Source: Ascaris suum
Taxonomy: Eukaryota > Nematoda > Chromadorea > Rhabditida > Ascarididae
Direction: 5' to 3'
DNA: 64,000 nucleotides
NCBI GenBank assembly: GCA_013433145.1
Contig: CM024190.1
Span: 5,332,001-5,396,000, forward strand
In this document: positions 27,274 through 40,011 of the stretch, piece by piece
Numbering within the stretch: position 1 is the first letter of the stretch
Layout of the letters: the number at the start of each line of letters is the position of its first letter
Made by a program: the position numbers and the translations under genes
The notes under the pieces: generated by a model
What the model saw: the letters and a program-made list of their open reading frames with translations, nothing else
Told to the model about the DNA's origin: nothing
Database searches by the model: none

Positions 27274-30200
27274 ATGCTGTTCGTTCCGCTGTGGTTTTGC
27301 ACACTGCCAGCCGTACTGTCATTACGGTGTCGATTTTTCTCCCAAAATAATCGCCCTATATACGAGTGCGTTAACGTTTCCGCATTCGGTACCGAAGTGC
27401 CGATAAGCGATACTGCTGCGGCAGATCGGCGTGGCGTTATACTTCCGGTCGTTCCGCCAGGTACGATGACATTCAAGATAGCACATACAAGAATTGAAAC
27501 GCTTGCACGTGTTGGCAATCCTGAAATTGTAACATTAGCGGTGAATTTTTGCGAATTACGCTCCGTTGCGGCAGACGCATTTGCCCGCTCAACGAATCTT
27601 AAACAGATTGATTTGTCGCATAATTTGCTCACACATTTATCCTTCGATACAATCGCCTCGTTGCATCCCTCAGGACCGCCCACACACGGTGTTCTACGTG
27701 TTGAACGCCTTATATTAGCATATAATCGCTTCGAAACTATTCCTGATTTGAGTTTATTACATACGCTTCGTGATCTGGATTTGTCGCACAATCAAATCAT
27801 ACGTGTTCCTGATAGGAGTCTCCTTTTGCCACGACTTGAATGGATTGACCTCTCATACAATTCGCTGACCCGAATTAGGAGGTCACACTTTGGTCGTGCA
27901 ATACGTATCGTTGAACTGCATGCGAATCCATGGAATTGCGATTGTAAACTGCGTGATTTTGTCGCCTTTCAACGTGAAACGCTAATAAGCCGTTCACTAC
28001 GCTGTAAAGAGCCTCCACCACTACGTGGAATCAAATGGGATGATCTTGCATTGTCGGTTAGTTCTCTTCCCTCTTAATGAGGCTTATCTTCACAAATAAG
28101 ATGCAACTTCTCAGGTCACATATCTTTCTCGAAACACTTACTTGCTTAATAAACACAAATAAATAAGTAATTCATATTTATATTAAATAAGAGAATTAAA
28201 TATATCCTATTTTGATTGTCATTTCTTGCACATTTAGGAGCCCATCAGTTTTAATAATAATTCCAATCCGATTGTTAGAAGCATACGTATTCAATAAACG
28301 ATTTTTACTTAAGTCCTATCCCAACTGAGTTACTCAAATATTGTTGTTTCCCAAATTCTTTAGTCACTACAAATCGCGCACATATGCATCGCTTTCCCAA
28401 ATTCTTATCAGGCAATCTTTGATGGCTTTTAGTGAGAAATATCTTTTTCCGATATTAACTGAAAAGACACTTTTTTTGGGGGGAGGAGGATTTTTTCCGT
28501 TAGTGAAAGGCCAACTTTATGGAAGTTTTATTGACTGACTGATTAAAATGCTGTAAGTACTTAATAGCTAAACAATTCTCAATTTTAATTAATTTTAATT
28601 AATCTAAACGGAAATTGTCGACTTCCGATTTTGTTAACGAATTCGTTGTTGCTTTCATTCCTATATTGGCGAATTTTTTGAAGTGATTTTTAATTTTCAA
28701 TTCCATTTCTATGCGCTCATGCAAAGTGGAAAATTTATGTTCGCAAAATGCGATATAGTGACACTATGCCTGTGCACATGCGTATGCCCTTGTTTGTGTG
28801 TCTATCTGTCCAGTAGTTTCAACTCTACAATCACTGAAGCTGAAGTAATGAAATCGAGTAGGCATATTTTATAATGTACACCATAAGTTGACCTCCTACA
28901 TCGTCACCTTTCAACTGGATTCATCAGTGTCGAATAGAGTTGCGGACATTTGAAGCTTCTAAAATATTTAAATTTGTAGGTCTGATCTTATCAAAACGAA
29001 TCTCCCGTAGATGCTTGCATGGTCAATCGGATCACTCAAAACATGATGATGTTTATTTTGCAATCTTTGTTTCTTGTTAGTAATTTATGAAAGCGGTTGG
29101 TCGAATTTGCAAGATACAAGATCGCCTATCTTCTCTGCTCTTCTCGCACTCTTCTCTTTTGTTTTTGTCAAGCATTAGTCAAATGCATCTACTTGTTTAC
29201 GAGATTGCAATTGTGGTAATCTGATGCTTCAAAGAGTGGCAGCACGGTAATTCACTCAAATGACTGAAGCTAAATAACGATTACTATTATTGTCTATCTA
29301 CTTAGCATATGATGATAGAAAATATTTTTCGCCTCTCTCAAAAACAAATGTTTAATGCTTATCGTTCAAACGATTTCTGAACAAATTTTGATTAAAATGC
29401 CTAAAATTTGAAATTATTAGAGATTTGACCATTTTTTAGTCAACGAAATTATCCTTTAGAAAAGGTTAGCTTTTCTGTTATATTTGTGTGTTGATTTCTG
29501 TGAGGTTTTCTTTTTTTTTTTCATTGCATTTGGATCACGTTCATTTGGGAGAACTCGAGGACGGGAAGTGACAGAGGGGAGGAGGAGAGAACACGGTTCA
29601 AGTTGGCCTCAAAAAATGGTCAGACTCAAATCCTGACTGCGATTAGGATCACTTAGTACGTGGATTCACAAAGAGTGAAGTAATAGTCACGCTGTTAATA
29701 CTGCATAATTGTAATATATGTGTTAACTAATTTTTCCACCATCTCTTTTACTCCAATTTTCTTCCCATTACTCCTAGATAAGATTAGGTGTTTATTACTA
29801 GCGTCTCTTCTTGAAGAAGTCTAATTTTTCTTTCCCTAACGGAAGTTCTTCAGATGATGACTTTTAAGGGACGAATGCTGCGGCTAGAATTTCAGTGTGG
29901 GGGAGGTGAAAGTTTTGAATAGTAGTACGTTAGTGATTTAGCGCCCTACGGAGGAAACAGTTGTATTTCGAAGGCTCGTTTTAGCATAAACTTCATCGAT
30001 ATATTTAAGAAGGGCCAGAAGTAATGAGGAACAAATTTTAATAAGCTATGGCTTTATAGTTAATCACTTGCTCCAGAGGAAGGAACCGTCGCATCCTGCA
30101 GCTTTTTTTCTTGGCCACGACCCTAACGATGGCAACCTTCAGGGTAATTTAATGTAAACAAATCAAGGTTGCTCGTACTTTTGATTGTTGTTGTATCATC

Positions 30201-33200
30201 CAGTGTGAAAAATTTGTTGGCAAGAAACCCACACCGAGGTATACTCAAATGAATTATCATATTTTTGTTCAAATACTTGAAAAAGAGAATCCATTTTATG
30301 ATAGCAAAAGGCGAGCGAGGATCTAATCCACTATCCTCATCAAGACACATAAAAAAATCGACTCATATGGTTAGCTTTGAAGACGAATATTGCCATTGAA
30401 GAATTATTGCCTATTAATCGTATGTATTTTTGCATCAGTGATTTATTATGGGATCATTTGCAGCAATTTTTGGCAAAGCTCTTTCCCAACGAACATATAT
30501 CTTCATAGAAAGATTTTCTAGGAACAAGTGCTTAATATTTATATTCGTTCTCTTTCCTTCGTTTTTGAACTAGTGGTGGAAAAATTAGAATTTTTTTTTT
30601 TTAATGTTTGATAAACGCATTCTTAACTATGACAAGAAAAAAACTTCACTATAGAGAACATATCGAAAAGACGCGGCCTAATTTTGAAATTTTATGGTGA
30701 AGGAAGCAGAAATACGAAATATTCATTCATTAAAGTAAATTTCATAACTGAGAAGTTGTTAGTAAAGGAGAACGATGAATAGAAGTATAAAAAATTTCAC
30801 TCGAAATATTTGAAGTAATTTTAATCGTTTACATTTATCAAAGGGTTTAAATGCATAAGTCGCAAGAAAGGCAAAAAAAAAACGTTTATCTGCTCTCCTT
30901 CTTCCAATGCAGTTGACTTCATTTAGTAGTAACAATTAATGACAATACATTTTAAAATAATAGTATCATCTCTTTTCAAATTTTGCAACGTTAACTTCAA
31001 CGGTTAAGACGAGAAAAGCAGCTTCATGTTTCTGATGATTTTCTCACCTTTATTCAGCCCAACGGTTTTTTGTCCTCCCTATGGTAATTTCAATTCTATT
31101 GCATGTAAGTAGTCTCTAGGTCTCTCCCAGAGTTGGTTAAAAATTTACACACAATATGAATGGGATTGATAGTATGTTATATGAGAATCTAGGCGGTGTC
31201 AAGTTTCACTATCAGCCGAACATTTTTTCCTTTTATTAGTGTCATCCTCTTTTCATACTTCACTTCTTAGCCTCTATCGTATTTCATTGCTTCTCAATTA
31301 TTGTTTTGTTTCATTCGAGGCTATTATATTCAAATTTTCTCACAAAAATAATTTCTCGTCAATGTTTATATTCGCATTTTCAGTCGTCTCATTACATTGA
31401 AGTCGAATTTCTGAATTCTCCTTTGATAATAAGAATTTGTGAATATTTTTCTGCCTCTATAGCACAAAATTTGGAACTCCTTTTGGATGGAATCTATTTA
31501 TATCGTCCAAATTCATGTTTTATCCATCTATCAACTATTGCACAAAATTGTTTTCTCGTTCGAAAGCTTATGAGAGATGCTAATTTTTCTTGAAAAGAAT
31601 TCGTTTGTTTCTTTATGAAAAACAAAACTTCGTTGTCATTTGGGGGGATGGCTGAAAATTTTGCCTTTGCAAAAGCGTATAATGAAGTGATATTTTCAAG
31701 CTTCTTTTCGCTCGGATGTAGGGACTCACTACGCTTTGCAGACTAAACAGCGACTATCCGATTTTATTTCTATTTATTTTTATACATAAAAAAAACGTAA
31801 TCGTGACGATTTTTAGAATATATGAGGTTATAACAGTACACGTTATTAGCTAACGAACAAAAGCTGGAATAGACAGACGCACAGACGGGTACGCATACAC
31901 ACAGACATACACAGACACACCATAGTTGCATGACAAATCGATGTTGCATATACACTTAGAGGCGCTATAAATTATAAAAACATAGCTGTATTAGTCACTA
32001 TTCATCCGTTTGACTTCTTTCCCACATTATGAACTAATGAGATAGCGTCATTCAGCATCGAGACGTTTCGAGCGTTTTAGGTAAGCAATAATCTGCATAA
32101 CAGTTTTTTCTTGTTTAAGACTCGTAATTTGATTATATTTTTCGATTACGATACAAAACGATTCATAATCCAAGTCCGCCTATTCATGTCTGTCTGCCTG
32201 TCTGTCTGTATACCTGCAGCATTTGACTATTTAGACTTTGTAGAAGACTAGCGAATACATCTTCAAAACCTTAACTTACGTGAGAGCATCGCTGAACTTC
32301 ATCACTTCACATCTTCCCACGTGATGGTTCATTTTTATGCGCTTTTGCAAATTTGTTTTTTCAAACTGTGTTATGGTGATATCCTGTCTGTGTGTCACCT
32401 CCGTCTCTCTCTGCCTGTCCGACAATTCCACCTGGGGCATCAGAGCCAGAACCACGAATTCTGATTGGTAAAGTTTAAAGTTGGAATGACCCCCTACCAG
32501 ACTTGATACCAGACTATCCCGCTTCTCAAAAGTTATACCCAGTCAACCCAGCCTAAAATATGCAGAAATTTTACACAAATCAGGTTGCATCTTGTAACTG
32601 GCCAGATCGAACATCTTTTGTATGAGGTTTGCATCATCGGTAGGATCGCTTAAAATATAAGTGGATTACTGCGCACATTTTTCATATGCAAATCAACCGC
32701 AACATTTTTATAAGGCAATAATCGAACAGCTTACCGAGAAATGCGTTTTGTAGAATCTTCTATTATTCCTATGAGCCTAATCAGCGAACTTCTTGAAGTT
32801 ATTCGATAACACGAGAAATATTGATAAATTAAAATGAATAAAGTCATGAAATAATTGAGTAATTTTAGAATAATGAACATAAAATGGTAATCGAACAGAA
32901 TAAATTGATTCTCATAACCGAATAGAATAGATTAATCAAGTATTGAAATTGATAATAGGAGTAAATGGGGGAGGAAATTTATAAGATGGACTTTTGCGTG
33001 AATCAGTGAGTGAACAAGTTAAAAATTAATAGGATTTCGCGTGTGGACCAAGGATCAAGCAACCACTATACGAAGCGGTAAGCGCGTTAAATGGAGAGCG
33101 CATTACGTTGACGTGTGAAGTTAGTGGCGATCCGACGCCGAGTGTCTCTTGGAAGCGCAACGATTCGACAATATCGTTGAAGTCCGCTAAACGGATGACT

Positions 33201-34981
33201 ATCACATCGAAACAGCCTCAACACACATTCCTCGTCGATGGTCAACCAGCGACAGTTCATGCGCTCACTGTACTATATTTTATTCCGTTCAACAAATCAC
33301 ATTTGTACAGCATCTGTGGGATCACTCGTATCTGCTCTGGCCAGTTTCCAAAAAAAAAAAAAAAAACCGACGTTTTGAAATAAATTGAGTTTGTGGAAAA
33401 CACAAAAATATTCAAGGCTAATATCACTCTTCACAAAATATTATTGCGCGGCATTTCTCTAATTATGCAGTAAGTAAAGTTTTGAAGTGTTTTTTTTTAA
33501 AGGAGTTGGAAAATTGCTAAACAATTCGATGAGATATAGGCCAAAAAGGTTAAAACTATCGGAAGCAATGTGAATCTTTTATTGAGAATTATCGAAGAGA
33601 ATTCAAAATTGATATGATAGCATTATTTAAATCTCTGTTAATACTGATATCTATTATTTATTTATTTATTCATTTATTTGTTTAAATATTCACTTATTTC
33701 TTTATTTTGTAGCTCTTTTTCTTTGAAATGTTTCATAGCCAATTATTTTAGCATTATCATTGAAGTTAAGCCGAAATAAAACCATAAAATGAGCATTTCA
33801 TCTGCAGCACCTTCTCCCAAAATCTATAGATTCCAACAGCTAAATATATCTTTTAAAAAATATGCGAATTCATCAACAAACTTTTCATTCGTTCAACCAC
33901 TGATCAATTAGAACAAAATGCATTATTTTATATCACTTAATAAAGTCTCTTATTGTTTTTTGAAGTTACAAATTTCTTCTCGCAATCCTTCTCGTATTGG
34001 GTTGCACCCTTTCCTTTGAGCGATTCCACCCTCACTTTACCTCTTGTTTCATCGCCACGTCGTTACCTATACAACAAAAAATAATACATTTGGGATGTAG
34101 AACAAAACAAAAAATAAATCAATGATTTTCAATATTTTCATATTTTCATATATTTAAATATCCAGGCAGTAAATAAGTAAACAGTTAAATACAGCATCAG
34201 CTCACATTATTTACATAATGCAATAGCGAATTCGTCATTTGTGAAGCGTTTATCTCTCAATCGTTAAATATACAAAACTTGAGCACCAAACTTGAGTGCC
34301 TTTCATTATCGACAAGAATGATTTTGTTTTCAGATCGACGCGGTCGATGTGGAGGATGAGAATACATATTGGTGTATCGCAAGGGCTGGCTACAACACTC
34401 TACGGAAACGTTTCCACTTAACGCTAGTCAACTCACCGTTGGAAATTTCTAAAAACACTGACTTTCATGGAATTTTTCATAGTGGAAATGATCGGTTCCC
34501 AAAAGACGACCGTGAATATAGCATCCGCGGTGGGAAAGAAAACGAAGAGGAAACAGTGTTGGCGGAACGACATCCTATTTGGACGCTTCTTCTCATAAGT
34601 GTTGTTGTCTTAGCCTGTCTACTACTTATGGCATTTTGCGTTTTTGTTTTTCGTAATCAGAAAGCAAACTACGAGAATCGCAACGCTAATCGGAAACATT
34701 TTACTGCGAGTGATGAAGAAGTGTCTCACAGTGGGCAGAAGACTACTAAAGGTGCTGCACCAATCTTGGAAATCGAAAATGGGGACAGCGGTATTCACAC
34801 AGAGCTGCTAAGTAGTGAGGCGATTGAAAGGATACAGAAAGAAGAGGAAAATACACATCTGGTGAAGAGTGAAAGCGAAGAGCTACATCGTTGCTTTCTA
34901 GACGAATGGACACCGAAAGCACCACTCGCACAGTACGATACCGATACATCCGTTCTACCAATTGTGCAAACTTCGCTATAG
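27274..34981 (+). CDS. Leucine-rich repeat and immunoglobulin domain transmembrane protein, 3 exons
   Basis: Exons: 27274-28056, 33033-33269, 34334-34981. All junctions are phase 0, giving 555 aa to the first stop. The order resembles animal LRR-Ig cell-surface proteins (LRIG/LINGO/kekkon-type; IGLR in C. elegans), which act in adhesion or receptor modulation. Residues 1-17 are a signal peptide (MLFVPLWFCTLPAVLSL). Leucine-rich repeats run about 85-215 (LKQIDLSHNLLTHL, LRDLDLSHNQIIRVP, LEWIDLSYNSLTRI). The LRR C-terminal cap begins at 218 with NPWNCDCKL. The Ig domain spans about 262-372 with cysteines at 289 and 354 and the hallmark YWC. A transmembrane helix lies at about 421-446, followed by an acidic Ser-rich tail. 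The ATG at 27274 is chosen because it starts the signal peptide. Intron 1 is 4976 bp and intron 2 is 1064 bp with a weak GTACTA donor. The reading frame remains open after the TAG (next entry). Orthology to a particular named gene is not resolved. Confidence 0.9.
28711..29060 (+). repeat. Diverged dispersed repeat, copy A
   Basis: This stretch of LRR-Ig intron 1 shares an ordered series of motifs with 32335-32680. They run from ATGCGCT..TGCAAA, through a GTCTGTGTGTC-like tract, to a distal segment with GCAT...TCGG..GGATC.CT.AAAA. Similarity by eye is weak and gapped, as for old copies of one element. Confidence 0.3.
31775..31935 (-). repeat. Possible inverted partial copy of the same repeat, with GT/CA tract
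   Basis: On the minus strand this reads CTATGGTGTGTCTGTGTATG followed by more TGTCTG-type units, like the middle part of copies A and B. A similar minus-strand pattern is seen near 12030-12100 and 7730-7790. Simple-sequence convergence is an alternative. Confidence 0.25.
32335..32680 (+). repeat. Diverged dispersed repeat, copy B
   Basis: Counterpart of 28711-29060 in the same intron and orientation. It is preceded by a GTCT-rich microsatellite at about 32185-32210. Confidence 0.3.
33655..33705. repeat. TTTA-type microsatellite
   Basis: Imperfect TATT/TTTA repeats in LRR-Ig intron 2. A similar tract lies at 7565-7607 in PRPSAP intron 5. Confidence 0.7.
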
Positions 34982-35299
34982 TTAGAAGCAGCATTGATGC
35001 TACTGCACTCAGATTCTCTCACGGGTATTCTCAAGCCTTCAGTGCATACCTGTTGTCTCAACTTCATGAAGCTGGCAGAAGAAGCGGGCGGCAAACAGCA
35101 TAGTGCGAGAAGTGAAGAAGGGAGCAACGATTCAATGCCCCACGTTCAATCAACCTCATCGATGATTCACGCACTTGTAGGTGGGAAGGAATCTCAGGTG
35201 GCGAGTCCTCGTCATGATGATGAAGCGGTAGATGAAGAATTAGCGGCCATGTTTGGCGTTTGCCGTTCATCGTCACTGTTCATTAGCCGCTTTATGTAA
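34982..35299 (+). other. In-frame 105-codon extension after the LRR-Ig stop
   Basis: After TAG at 34979-34981 the same frame continues for 105 sense codons to TAA at 35297-35299. The encoded sequence is Ser- and acid-rich (for example KLAEEAGGKQHSARSEEGSN and DDEAVDEELAAMFGV), like the tail before the stop. An AATAAA begins at the base after the TAA. It may be coding sequence reached by readthrough, part of the gene interrupted by a nonsense allele or base error, or a 3' UTR that is open by chance. Confidence 0.45.
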
Positions 35300-35312
35300 A
35301 ATAAATAATAAA
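35300..35312 (+). terminator. Poly(A) signals of LRR-Ig gene
   Basis: Two AATAAA hexamers at 35300-35305 and 35307-35312, immediately after the second in-frame stop. Cleavage is expected some 10-30 nt further on. Confidence 0.65.
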
Positions 35313-38300
35313 TAGTGCTCTATTCATTCATATCAAATCAGCATCTCACCTTGCCATATTCCGAAATTTTCAGAACTCAGTCTTTTAATTCAATGTAGGA
35401 TTTCCCTGAATATGATTCGTCATCCCGCTTATATATTTGAAAACCGTGCAAAGAAGGTCGAGAGATCATGAGCTTCTGCCTTTGGGGCAACCATCTTAAT
35501 CGGTTGCCGGACATATCAGAAGGCAACGACAAAATGTGTTTAGCAGCAAATTTTTGCAACAAGCCGACTAGCCGCTCGATTCGTTCGCTAAAAAATCTGC
35601 CTTTATTTAAAGGTATCCTAAACGGTAATCAATCATGCCAAAGATGTCAAAATAGAACGAAATTTTGTACGAAAAAACATCCTGTCAATTTATATTGCAC
35701 ATTCCCTTCAAAATTGTCCGCGAATGTTTTGTGATTTATGGGTGGGGAATTTTTTAGACGCGAATACACAGACGCCATAGAAATGCCTGTATGCAAAAAA
35801 AGACAAATAAAAAATCGCCATAATGCTCGTTTTCATTGGCGCCTAAAAAGTCTATACTATATAAAGTCCAACAAAACTTTTAAAAGGTATACCCAAAATG
35901 TGTTTCAATATCGCAGCAATATGATGATAGCCCACTTTGAGTGTGAATCATTCAATATTGGCAAATGAAGGCGTTTTTGTTTTCAGCAATGCTTGATTAG
36001 ATGATACGCTTATAAAATGCACCTTCTAGTTTTCTCTTACAACGTATTGCTACCTTAACGGTTCAATTAGAGAATAACAGTTTCGACTCTTTAGCGAAAA
36101 TATTTGCCTACTTTTCGGTGCTCGAACTCGAATGTCCGATAGATTTACTGGCATTAGCTACTCATGAGATTATAATGCGTTTTGTCGTTTTCGCTTACTG
36201 CTTAACGGAAAATTACGCAGATATTGGGAAGTAGTAAAAGATTGTTTTCGTTAATTGCGCCGACTAAAGCAAATCTTGTTTTACAGCATCGAAAAAGGTC
36301 GTGCTCATGAATGCTTAATGTTTCGACGTACTACGCAAATGCTTTCAGGCTATAGCTGCTATAATGCACTAATCCGACTGCATAGTTGGATGTGGATTCT
36401 CATGTAGATTAGGATCATGCGACCAGCTGGAACATCCGAGAGCACCTTGCTGAAAGTGACCGCAATCGAGGAGGGACTCATAGTATAATGGCTGATAATC
36501 TTGTTTCACCGTTATCAGCAGCAACAAATTCAATTACTTGTTTTTATATAATCCTTGACTAGACATCACAGCATATAAGTAGTAAAATTACTGCTACTAC
36601 CATAGGATAGCGTTTATAAGTTCTATTAATAGTGCGAATAACAATTGAGCTTTAAACATAACGGGTGTAAGATAATACCAATGCTCCTATAATTAGTCCC
36701 AGTACAATTGCTTGTGCTAGGTGATAATTGGCAGTAATGATAGTACAAGAGCAAGTGACTGCTATTAATTACTGCTTCTACATCCAGGATTAGTACAATT
36801 TAACAAGCTGGTAACAAGTATTAGTACCCCTGCCAATCCGAGTATGAATTAATAGTTGTTGGAATACTAGTAGCAACAGCAGCTACAATGCCGCCACCAA
36901 TTAGTACTTATAGTTGCAAACAATAGGAAAACGTAGTGGCGATTGCGCGTGCCGCGTAGGGATCATAGTAGCTAGAAGCAGTAATGGTCAGGTGGCATTT
37001 GTGGTCAAGTAGTATTAAGCAGCATCTGAGCACTAAGCAAAAGACAATAACTGTAGTGGCTAAACAAGAAGCAGATAGAAAATATGAAATGTTGCCAGCA
37101 ACAACAGCAATTGATTTATGTACGTTAGCACGAGATAATGCTTACTGTTATACTGATCGGTCCCAAACGTAACTAATTAGTACCGCACAAGTAGTTTGAA
37201 TTGTGACAGCGATGGATGACACCGATTTTAATAAACAATATTGGTTGCAGCAGCAAATGCAATAGCAACGCATGTATGCATATCTACTATATTAAACTTA
37301 ACGGTTTCAGTTTAAAGTAGTATTTGACGCAGTACCACTTCGATGTAGCATCATAAATTAGTGGTGCTAGGTAGTTCTAGAATTAGCGATAAGCAGCACC
37401 TTTTAATCCATCCTTTACTTGTGTTACCGCAAACACCACACCAAATCGCTCCTGCTCAGAGTTTTGCGATTATTCTGCTCAGAATCAGCGGTGGTATCTG
37501 TGGAGATTCTGTTAAGGGAACAATAGAAGAGAGGCCGTTGAAACGTTTCGCGGGATTCTTAACATCAATGTCTCCGTTTCTACATATTACCACTGCCATT
37601 CCCCTCACTACAACTAAAAAAGCTGCTCCCCGCACAACCGTAGCTCGACCACCATCGTGGTATTTGCGTGCGCGCTAACCGATGCCAACATCATGAAGAA
37701 GTGAGTTAGATTTGAGTTTCTTTAACAACAAAAACAAACTGGCATAAATAATTAAATTTATTATATACAAAATAAAACAACTCCGCCACGACAATAAACA
37801 AGCGAAAGCGATTGCAATACGGCTCAAAACGATGTCGCTCAACTTAAAAGATAGCCACCCTCTCTCCCTATAACTGTACATATCGTCTTATAAAGTAACC
37901 AAAGATGAAATCGTTTCGTTATGACTTATTTATAATTCACGTAAGGTTTATACTTTCAGAGTGGATCTCTCAGCTTAATTAAATGAAAAAAACCCATTTG
38001 AAACAGTTTTGGAGGTGTTATCACTCTCAGGAAAACAACGAGTAGAAAGTAGCTATGCTGAAAAATGTTTAAAAGTAGGCGAATGTTATATTGAATAAAT
38101 GGAAAGTGTTTTCGCATTTATACAATCATCTCGTTGTAATATCATCACAAATAATATAAGGGAACGAATCAATATAACAACCTTAAAGCTTCTTTAAACG
38201 GAGACCAAAAAAAACAACAACAACGACAATTGCCATGACGATTTATCAGCCAATATCCGGAAGCGCTTCAATATTCTCAAAACGCGTTCATTTGTATGAA

Positions 38301-39754
38301 AATATCGGAAATGATATAATACATTGGAATGTTTTTTGGCGTATCCAGTAGACAATACGCATCAAATATACATCGCATATTTTCATGCTTGCACAGCTCA
38401 TTTAAATAATACCACACAGCAAAATATTTAATTAATATACTATAATACGTACATCAATGATTCCAACTCAACAAATATATTTTAGGCTGTAACATATATT
38501 CTGAAATCGCTACCACAAACGGCAACTATTGGCACACTACGATTCTACATATAAATAACTAATCAACGTTAAAGTATCAATAAACGTATCAACAGGTAAT
38601 TTTACCGACGAATTAGAGCACTACTGCTGTGACCGGCTGTTATTAAATGGCGCAGTGAATTTGTATAGTGACAAGAAGGCAACATTCCTCGACTTCTAAG
38701 CAAGCATATGCAATGTTCCGTAAGACTCCTTTAAAACTTGCACGTACCAAATACCCATGCAAAAAAGCAAAAAAACAAAAAAAGCCGGTGTAATGGCAAA
38801 ATGAAGGTAAACGTTTTACCTCTCTAACTAATTAATAATGGCTGTTCTCGTTTATAGCGCAAAAAAAAAAACGAATACACTGCACTATATTCCTATTCTT
38901 CGTCTGACAAGGGCGTATGAAAACTCTCCAGTTCTACCGTACAAACCCGCTAAAATCCAGGGCAAAAAATAGACATGAGCAAAAATAAAAACAAACATTC
39001 TATCCCTCAAAACTGACATATAATAATAACAGTTGTGCTTCGTCAAGCCCCACACATCTATCGCCATACTTCGCTGAGCTCAACAACGGCATATATAAAC
39101 AGACCCTCGTTTAATTACGTTGCAATCACACAACTCTGAACACGTTTCAAACATTTTTAACTGTATATTTCTTGATTTTCCTGTAAAGTGATGAATAAGC
39201 GAAGCAGTAAATACAACATTTGTTCATCGATCTACTCAATCCTGGCGGTGGAAAGTTATGGAGCGGCCAAAGATCATAATTCCTTGAATTTTATCCCAGG
39301 ATTCCAGGCCTCTGGGCAGTATTCTAAATCTCTTGACATCCCGACCTACCATCGCCAAACGTCGCTAGGGCAGATAACCAAGAGCAGGCTTGTAGTCAAG
39401 ATTCTGGCCCATGGGCAGGATGGGATCGTTAAATTATTTGAATGGCACATCGTATGGTGAACAGACACCCATTTTTGAGCTCTCTGGTGCATTCCTATCG
39501 AGTGGACTTACACTGGTTCGAAAATTTCGGAAAAGCAAATTGCAAACGATAGGATACTTCGAAAAGGAACAAGCCAAGCATGCCGAACAAGCTGAGATAC
39601 TTTTCAAACAAGCGAATGAATTTTTTTAAAAAGTTTTGGCTTTTAGTCTTTTAGCCAAAAAATTTTTAGCCGATGTATATAAAAATTTTGCGTTCTTAAT
39701 GAACTTCTCGAGAGACTATTACCAATTTCTATACAGCCTCCGAAATTTCTAATT
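35313..39754. other. Intergenic region between convergent genes
   Basis: Between the 3' ends of the LRR-Ig gene and WDR11. No supported gene. The open frames at 37361-37678 and 39188-39460 show no recognisable domain. Part of the region (36560-37340) is compositionally unusual (separate entry). Confidence 0.5.
36560..37340. repeat. Low-complexity stretch enriched in TTAGTAC/AGT/GCA motifs
   Basis: TAGTA, TTAGTAC and AGCAACAGCAGC-like words recur irregularly, for example near 36690-36700, 36790-36830, 36870-36910 and 37180-37190. It looks like a decayed trinucleotide repeat rather than coding sequence. Confidence 0.4.
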
Positions 39755-39760
39755 TTTATT
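39755..39760 (-). terminator. Probable poly(A) signal of WDR11
   Basis: TTTATT on the plus strand, so AATAAA on the minus strand, 252 nt downstream of the WDR11 stop codon. Confidence 0.5.
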
Positions 39761-39810
39761 TCCATCTCAGTGAGGTCATTCCAAACCCGAGGAGACCTCT
39801 TCTTCATACT

Positions 39811-39840
39811 TCAACTGCACGGTGCTCTCTTTTAACGGTA
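39811..39840 (-). repeat. Ectopic copy of WDR11 last-exon sequence
   Basis: Thirty bases match 40077-40106 of the WDR11 terminal exon with one mismatch (39834 against 40100). The copy sits in the presumed 3' UTR. It covers the codons for residues IKESTVQL of WDR11. Confidence 0.85.
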
Positions 39841-40011
39841 AGAACTGTGTGCTATTCTTAAACAAATCCATTAAAGCCGAACAGAATTGTGACGCTACTC
39901 GAAGTGCCACGTCCTGGATTTTTCATGATAAAATTAAATTGTGTGAAGTGAACGTGCAACGTAAATGACGTGCTTCAGCTTCATATCTTGAATTGATGTG
40001 CAGCGAAGCGA

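Noticed and set aside
27180..27791. 203-codon minus-strand open frame
   Set aside because: It lies antisense to LRR-Ig exon 1, whose plus-strand frame has a signal peptide and clear leucine-rich repeats.
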